Notes under the pieces: model-generated
What the model was told of the DNA's origin: nothing
Seen by the model: only the letters and a program-made list of their open reading frames with translations
Databases searched by the model: none
In this document: positions 1 through 9,000 of the stretch, one piece after another
Layout: each line of letters opens with the position of its first letter
How positions within the stretch are numbered: position 1 is the stretch's first letter
NCBI GenBank assembly: GCA_903882345.1
Contig: CAIRWO010000059.1
Coordinates: 1-12,991 of the forward strand
DNA: 12,991 nucleotides
Source: Candidatus Omnitrophota bacterium
GTDB taxonomy: Bacteria > Omnitrophota > Gorgyraeia > Gygaellales > Profunditerraquicolaceae
Direction of reading: 5' to 3'
Translations under genes and position numbers: made by a program

Positions 1-3000
1 AAGCTCTTAAATCCACGCTCGACTCCTGTTACGAACCCGGAAATAAACACTAAAGATTTTGTTTCTATTGCTAAGCCGGAAAGGAAAGTGCCCCTGTTGG
101 CTAAAAATCCATTAAGCTTTTCATTCCATATTCCCGGCCGGGAAAGCACGTTGCGAATTCCTTTGGGTTCGATGCGCCCCGTAATTGCGTTATTGCCTTT
201 TCCTAAAATGGCATCCTGGGGATCGCTGGAAAATATTTTAATCATCGGGCCCATGAATACACCCTGCTTTGCGGAAGCAATCCATTGTCCTAGCCGACCA
301 GAAGTAAAAAATTCTGCTCTTTGGCTTGTTCCAACAAAGTCTGTGGAAGAAAGTGTCAGGTTTTTTAAGCCTGTGCCGAAGAAAGAGAGAGGAGCGTATC
401 CGGTCTTGCCGCTTTTATCTTTTACTTCCTGACGGAATAAAGACCAAACCGTTCCTGTTTTAATTGATTTTCCCAGCTGGTCGTCCTGGACAACAATAGG
501 AATATTCCATCCCAGGATCGGACCGGAATTAATCCCTGCTGCCCTGTCTATAACTTTTTCCACAACTCCTATACCCGTATCCCAAGCAGGCTTAGCTGTA
601 TCCATAACTGCGGAAACAAGCGGCCATTTTATCGCGCCCTCAACAGCATCAACTGTAAGCTGATTCATCCCATTACCATAAAGGCTCATACCTCTCTGTT
701 TCAACCAGCCTGTTTGTAATTCCTTGGACTCTAAACTTCCATAATTTTTAAGATGCCCGAATACGCCTTTTAAATAATTTTGGCCCTTAGGCGAAACAGC
801 AAAACTGAATAACGTTCCGTAAAATCCGCCTTTAATTCCGCTTACGGTAATCTGGCCGGGAGTAGAGTTACCCCAAACCAAGCCGTTATAAACTCTACCT
901 CTTTCATCTACCAAGAACTGCTTTTTACCATCAACTAATATTGCCTTACCGTTTTCGTCTCTTTTATAATATGCACCTAAAGGTTGATTCAGTCGTTGTT
1001 CAAGCCCGCCAATAGCAAAATCCTTTCCTATGTTTAATCCTGCGCCGCTGCCAAAAACAGCGGCAAGCCGGACAAGGTTCTTTCCGGCAGACATTTCCAT
1101 TGGTTTACCGTCTTTACCGGTACGGGTTAAAAATTGCGCAACTTTATTGGGAGAAGCCAAGAATCTAGCATAAGTTGCCCATGTCACTGTTTCCATGGCG
1201 TCTTTGACCGTAAACTCCACGCGTTTATCAGGCGAAACTACAGCATTATAAAGCGCAGTGCCGCCTGCTCTTAACCCTACGGCTGTTCCTGCCCAGGTTA
1301 CATAAGTGAGGGCTCGCTGGGTAATTAATTTACCTGTGCCGATAGTTAATTTACCACTAGCCATATCATAGCCATAACGAGGATTATAGGCAAAATTTAA
1401 GACTTTACCTATAGGCTTTTCCGTCCAAAACTTTGCCTGGCCGATATTGGTATAATTGGTTATGCCGCTGGCAAGCCCGGTAACGCCGCCAAAAATCGCC
1501 CCACCGGTGGCGCCGCTTAATGGATTATAACGGTTGTTCTCGAAATCCCAACCCGCAAAACTCTTCAATGCAAATAAACTCTTGTTTCCGAAATTTAAAT
1601 TAGGGCTATTGAGTTGCGGGGCATAAGAAATATTGTTGGTTATCATGCTCACGTTACCGGAAACCACTCCCATATTGGCTACTCCTCTGGCGGTGTTTAA
1701 ACCGATTCCCAGCCAGCGTTGCCCAGCGTTAAGTTCCGATAAAGCTACGTTGGTCAGCCCTTTGTTTATAGCCAAATTATTAAGACCAATATTCAAACTG
1801 TGCATACCAAAAGTTGTGGCGTAAGTAACCAACGCCTGAGTAAGATATTTAGAGTTAACATTATTACCGTAGAGCGGTTCGCCGTTGATCAACATATTGG
1901 CGGCTTTTGTGACGCCGACTGTTCCTGCTGTCCAGATACCCGAAGAAGCAGCTGCCTGGCCTATGGTCTTAGGATTCAATATCCACGAAGACGAAGGTCC
2001 TAACATGCTCCCTATTCCTGCTGTTGCCGCTATGTCTATTCCTGTACGTAATCCCTCTTTTAGGAATGTCCTAGAGTAAATATCAAGATCAGTTTTAAAA
2101 TCCAACAGCTGGCCTCTGTTTATCAGGCTCTGCACGTTAGATATACCAACTGGTACTGCCGACACCACGGTACTGGTCGCTACTGCCAAATCAGCGAGAC
2201 TACCTATTGTACGTACTGTTTGTCCGGCTTGTAGAGCCTGGCGCGCAAATGAACCCGTTTGCAGGAGAGTTTTTAATGATGGCAGCGCTGTCTCGAACAC
2301 TCCCGGCGCTGAAGCAAGCCCTGCTGTCGCTATTGTCAGCAGCATGGTGCCTCCCTGGTCTATGCGCTCGGCGAAACTATGGCTGTAGTTCATTCTGTTT
2401 AGCGGCAGCCGGGAAAGTATGGGGCTGTTATAATAAGCGAGATTCTTCGCCTCTTTGTCTAAATCGTCTTTGGATATCCTTGGAATTTGCGATAAATTTT
2501 GTTCTATTGCTGAAACAATCAAGGAATTCCGCATTCTTTCGTCTGCCGTGAGAGCTCCGGAATTACTATTCAACATATTTTTGGTGTCAGCAATGTATTT
2601 TTCCAGCCTGTCTCTTTCTGCATTCGTAGCTACTCTTCCTCTATGTAAATAGCCTGCAGCCTCGATATCATTCCACGTATTAAGGACCTTCCAGCTTTCG
2701 CCGGCATACATCGCCTCCTGGTATTCAGAGGCCCGTATGGAATTATTTAGATAGGCGTGAGAGTCGGCTATGATCTGTTTAACTCTCGCTCCCACATCAC
2801 CGTCTTTTCTAGTTTGCAATACCTCATCTAAGACTTGCCCTTCGGTAATAAAAGTGCTGAGGAGCCTTGGACCGCTGGCAGAAGATAAGACTTGGTAGCC
2901 ACCCGCGAATTTCGTGTTTTTCATCTCTTGTAAAGTGGCATAAGGAAGGCCGTTAAGATAAGCGCGATATGACTCTTTGTATTGGCCTAACAATTTATCA

Positions 3001-6000
3001 CCAGTTTCAAAGACAGAGTTATTCTTGCCGCCCAGCACTCCGTTAAAGATCCACAGATCGGGTTTCTTCCACTCTGCATTGCGGGCCGCGTTATTTGCTT
3101 CGATCTGCCCTTTCAAAATGTTCAATTGGCTATTCTGTCTATTCGCCAACGAGCCCGTTAAATCCTGCTGGCCTGCTGCCGGCTTTCCCGTAATGATCTC
3201 CTTGCCTGTTTGCAAATCCCAGATCCTGTTTTGCGCATCCCCAATAATATTCCCTGCCGAAAACATAACCTTTAACTCTTCTAATTTTCCTTTTCCGCGA
3301 TAAAATACTTTTTGGTCTGAAATTTGACCGGCCTTATCAACAGACATCACCCTTTCAAGTTCTCCGGCACTAAAAGATATCTTATAGTTTCTTCCTCTGT
3401 CTGCAACAGAAGACAAATAACTTATAACCTTTTCTTCTATGTAAGGTTTTGCTGCTGCGGGAACAAAGCTCAAATCAAGGCCTTGGCTCTTCCACCACGA
3501 AGCCCCTTGGCTATTGTCAACCAGAGCAATGCCTTTGTTTGTGAGGTTGCCGTTTCCATCAATAATGCCCTTGGTTTTTAATTCCCCGAGCAAAACGTCT
3601 TTAGCCTTTTCCGTGAATGTCCCCTCAGATCCTTCAATATAACCCTTAGAGGTTAAGTCTCGGAACGAATCGACCAGATCTCGATGCTGCTGTACCCAAG
3701 CATCAACCGCAAAATTACCCTTCTCCGGCATTCTAAACATGTTGCGAAGGCCGGCCCCGGATAGCAAATCATTTTTGTTACAAGACAAACTTCCTGTCTG
3801 AACGTTTATCACCGTTCCGTCGGAAGCCGTTATTTTTTCATTACCCGAGAATAATTTCCCTGTTGATAAGTCCCAGACGTTTTTATCGGAACCTATAACT
3901 ACATTACCGTAGGCATACATTACATCTACCGCTTTGTCTTTATATATAATTTTATCGCTATCAACGGCGCCCGCTTCATCTTTCAAGGTTATCTGTCTTT
4001 CTATGTCTCCTTTTCTGTAACTTATTAATCTTCTTGTTTGCTCCTCTACGACAGCACTAGGGTCAAACATTCTTGCCATCGCCAACGCCTGGATTTCGTT
4101 AATGGTCTTTTCCCGGCTAACCTTGACTTTTACGTCCTTTACTTCTATTATCGTACCGTCGGTAGTTTTTATCCTTCCGTCCTGCGAAATTAATGCTCCG
4201 GTTTCCAGATTCCAAACCCTTCTATCCGAATCTATAACCATATTTCCTTCTGCAAACGCGATCTTTAATTTTTCACCCTTATAGAACACTTCCTGGCGCT
4301 CAACCAACATTCCTTTATTATCGACGACCATTATTCTTTCAAAATCGCCATTTTTAAGCGTCAGGCGGCTTTTTTGCTCATCTAATTTTTTGGTCTCTAA
4401 CGTCGCTCCATTATCTAACTTTACCACCCCTTCCGAAGGCATTTCCTGTATTTTCTTATTATCTACGGCGATTTTCTTATTATAATTTTCGATCTCTACC
4501 TGGAACTGCCTGACGTTTTTACCTGCTTCCTCGAGTTTATCTGCCTTAAGCTGGATACGTATATCATCAATCATCTTCTGGAAGGCGGCAGACTGCGTCT
4601 TGTCGTTTTTGAGCTCTCTCTGGATCTGTTTTTCAGTATCATCGAGAAAGTTGCTGACTGAAACCTTAAATTCTTCATTGATGGAAATTACCGCCTTATT
4701 GAATCGGGAAAAATTATTAGAGGCATCTTCGTAAATATCGTATTTCTCACCCAAATATTTTTTAAACTCCGGTTTTTCTACGGCAATTTTGACTTCCGGG
4801 CTAACGGCATTTAGCGTGCCGCTTGTTCCATAATTAATCTGCGCGACATAGTCAAGGCCTTTTACTTCCTTAAACACGACGACACCGGAATCTCTTCTTA
4901 CTTCCAACCCTCCATAAGTTAAAGATCCCGTGTCGGTGTCCAGTTTATTCATTGCAATCGGTTTAATACTAAGCGTCCTGCTGACATATTCGCCGGCATT
5001 ATTCTTGACGGTAGTAAACTCAATACGGCTAACCGCTTTGCCGGCAATCGGCAGATCTTTGTTATTGCTAGTAAAACCAATAAAATGATAATCGTTCTCT
5101 CTTGCCTGATAATAACCAGTGCCCTTGACAAAGTTTACGCTACCAGATCCATCAAATGCCATAATGGAACTGTGGGTTAAGCCTAAAAAGCTGTGGATAT
5201 CGCCCTTGGTAGGATCCTTCACTACCGCCAGGTTAAAATCTTTGCCATAATTATTCTGGATAACCGCGCCCCTTAAATCCTGCTCCGCAGCTCCGCGAAA
5301 ATCGCTGCCTAAGGTCAAAACAAGATTCTGATTGTCGGTAATACCTTTATCCTTGATAACCGTAGCCGTGGCAGGATTGAATACCAAGTCTTGAGTTACC
5401 GGGCTTGATTTAGCATTTTTACCAATATACTCTACTACATCGGCTATGGCAGCCTTGTCAGCGATATCTGCTTTCATTCCTACCTGTTTTGCCTGTTCCC
5501 TTAAATTGGTTATGTACTCCGGAGTAAAATGAGACAAGGTCTGGGAACCTAAAATATACTTTTCGCCGTTAAGCCCGTTAACGAGCAACCGGCTGGTATC
5601 ATCAATACGCGCGCTGATCTTATTATTCCATATATCATTTCCCTTGTCGTCTTTCCTGAAAGAAACCGCATCCAAACCTTTTAATGAATCTTTTACCAAT
5701 ATGCCGCCGTCTTCGAAATTAACTGCCCCTAATCTAATCTTACCGGCAATCTTGTCATATGGGTTTGTTCTGTCGTCAGTGTTGACATAGCCGGTTACGG
5801 CAATATTTATTTTTTCTCCGCCTGTGGTCTCATAGCGCGACATAAAGCCTGCTGTCTTCGCAAACCCGGCCTCATTTATATAGACCGGTTTGCCTACGCT
5901 CGCCAGCCCGGGCAACTTATTGTTCGCCGGATCGTAGTCTCTGTTTACCGCGGCAATAAATTCATTGCCATTGGCATCCAGTTTTCCCACAAATTTAACA

Positions 6001-9000
6001 ATGTCGCCCCTAAACTCATGGTTAACATTGTAGAACATCGGAGAATAATCTAAAGATGCGCCCTGCAGGTAAGGCGTATCTTTTCCTGCTATCCCTAGAT
6101 TCGCTGCATACTGGAGCGAAGCATCTTTTGCTGCTGATAAATATGTATATTTCTTATCACCAAATAAACCGGTCAGCCAAGTGGCAGGAGCAGAAGCCTT
6201 AGGTAAATTACCCGATCCAGCCTCACTCTCTATGGTTTTTATTGTGGCATCCGGCACCGATATCGCGCTGTATACGATTTTGTCCGCTAAAACTTTATTA
6301 TCTGCGGTTAATGAACCTTTAGTACGGTTAATTATAGCTTCAGGACTCTGATCATACTGAGTAATATCTAATGCTACGCCAGCAGAACGAGCTGCCTCAA
6401 CCCAGGTTCCCTCTTTATTTATCGGCTTAACGAAAGTGGCTAAAGGCACCGAAGAAGCAAGATTGGCGCGGGTGATAATCCCATGTTCGTCGCGTTGAAG
6501 AATTTCGTATAAGTTTACAGATAAAGCATCTTTGGAAGGATCCTTGGCAGAAAAACCATTGGCGCTGTTAGAGAGCTCTGTCCCCTTAAATTCCAATCCC
6601 TGGATCTTTATTGGCCCGGCCTTAATATCCCAATTGCCCCATAAAGTAGGCGTAGAATCAAGGCCCTGCCCGGTAATACCCATATTAAATTCACCATTCG
6701 CCTTGAATGTGTGCTTGCCTAAATTATTCGGCGTGATGTTTCCGCTCATGCCGTCGTAGCGATGATCATCATTTGCCGCTGCGCCGCCTCCGGGAAGAAG
6801 CGAATTCGGCCTTACCCAGTCTCCTTTGGCGCTAAAGGCTTTGATATAACCTGCATTATCTGCCATCCATTGCGTAACATCCGCAGTAACTTCAAAACCT
6901 TCGCCTGTGCGGGAACGTAATACTCCTTGAGAAAGAGCTGCATTATTAAAATCGCCCAAGTTCGGCAGGCCGGCATTTGATAAGCCTATTTTCCAAGGAC
7001 TGCTGTTTAGATCACGCGTCACCAGGGAATTTCCCGTAGTATCAAAACCCGGCAAATAACCTGTGCCTACAAACCGCACATCGCTGCGGCCGGTATTGGC
7101 GATGCCTGAAATTCCCTGGCCCGGCTGCAAGACTAAAGATCTTCCTTCTTGCACTGCCGGATGGAAATAAAATTGGGATTCGCCTGGGGAAGCAAGTTCA
7201 AATGTCTGGCCGGGAATAAAATTATTGAAAGCGGGGTTAAGATTACCTTTCTCGGTTGTCGGCGAAAGGGCCTCCATGGTAGGAAGATAGGTTTTATACT
7301 CCTTGCTTACGCCGATAATACTGCCCGGCCGCAGGGTTACGCCGGCGTTATTTATGTTAATCTGGAAACTGCCGTTTTGAAGGGCACCCATACCCATAAA
7401 ACCTTCCTTTATCCCTAACTCGTTTCCTTTTACTACAGGATTAATGGAAAACTGCGAGGGCACCGCTATAGGAGCGCCTGACGGAGGCGTATAAGTATCA
7501 GTGTTTATTTGTCCCGGATTAAAGAATGTATTCATTGTCGGCGTGATATGCCACACCGGAAGGTTTTCATTGGTTGCCCACTTGGTGGCGTAAAAAGAAT
7601 CTTTATTTAAATTTAAGCTCTGGCTGAATATCTGAGTAGGAGCAGAACCGATCCAAACCGCTGCCCGGTCGTCAAATTTTGTAAAGTCTTTGCTCATTGT
7701 GGCGTAAGGCACAGCCCCGCTCGTATCCCCGATTTTCCAAGTGTTGATGCCGGTAATCGGAATCGCCGCAAAGTTATTACCCGGTGTCAACGCTATATTG
7801 CCGTACCGGCCTCTAACCAAGGCGTTATTTTCATAATAACCGGTTACCGGAGAGGTCAAAAGAGTATTGAAACTCGCATAATTACCCGTGCTCGGCGACG
7901 TATACTGCGTATTAAATCCCCAGACGGTTTGTATTGTATTGGTGTTTGCGCCGTTGTATAACGTCATGCTGATGCCGGATGGGTTGCCGGTAATCTGGTT
8001 GGTAAGGCCGAGGTTGGCATTATTGGAACTATAGTCAACGCCCGTGTAACCATAGTTGTTAGAATAAGCATAGCTGCTGGCGTAACTGCCGGAATCATAA
8101 TCATAGCTGTCTCCCCAGTCACTGGCGCCCATGACCTTCTTGGCTTCAGCTTCGTTGATCGCCTCAAAGGGAGCGCTTAACCGGGAAACTAAAGCATACC
8201 CGCTGAATCTGGCGAAGAATTTTTCCTTAGGCAGAAATTCTTCCTTATGCTCATTTACATAATATACTTTGTCCGGGGTGATATTGGTTACCAGGACATA
8301 ATGATCGTTGTTTAGGTGAGCAATAAAGGGCGTTAGGTCTTTGCTGTCAGGCAATAAGCCGGAAACCTTCGCCGGATAGAGCTTCAGGCCGAAAAATTCC
8401 GCTGCCTTGGAGAGTGCATAAATGGAGTTTTTGATGACTTCCGGGTTGCCTTCCGGTTTGACAATATCGTTTAAGATATCTATAGTCAAAGCAAATACGG
8501 CAATATCCTGCTCGCCGGCCTGAATACCGTTGGAATTTAATAAATCATAAAGCGCCTTAGAGCCGCACGGCCTACCCTTTAACCAATTATAAATTTCTTC
8601 GATCCTCTGCTGAGAAATATTCAACGGCTTGCCCAATTCGACGCTCAAGGTGGGTGAAATTCTTATCGCGGTAACCGATTTTCCGGAAACGTCTTTAAGA
8701 ATATTTTTTACTGCCAGCGGGATATCGATGTTTGTTGCATTCTGCAGATAAGCAGGAACGAATGCGCTCGCCGCCGGTTTATGCCAAAGCACGCGCCAAT
8801 CATATTCTACTGCCTGCGCAGCCTGCTCCGGCAAAAATACCGCCACAACAATAAAAGCCACAACTCTCATCCAGGTCTTAAAACTGGATTTGAATTGTGG
8901 CTTCTCGATGCTTTCGACTTGAGATTTACCTAAATAGGAAGAAGGAAATGACAATTTCCCCCTTTCCCCCAAGTCTTCTTGTATGTGGCTGGTTGAGTTT

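Noticed and set aside
3198..4349. A standard WD40 or PQQ beta-propeller
   Set aside because: Blade spacing of 113 and 215 residues and only three copies do not fit a closed propeller of 40-50-residue blades.
8868..8870. ATG at 8870 (Met46) as the giant gene's start
   Set aside because: It would give a normal-length signal peptide, but has no better start context than the ATG at 9005, and the extension is fully open. It is kept as an alternative only.
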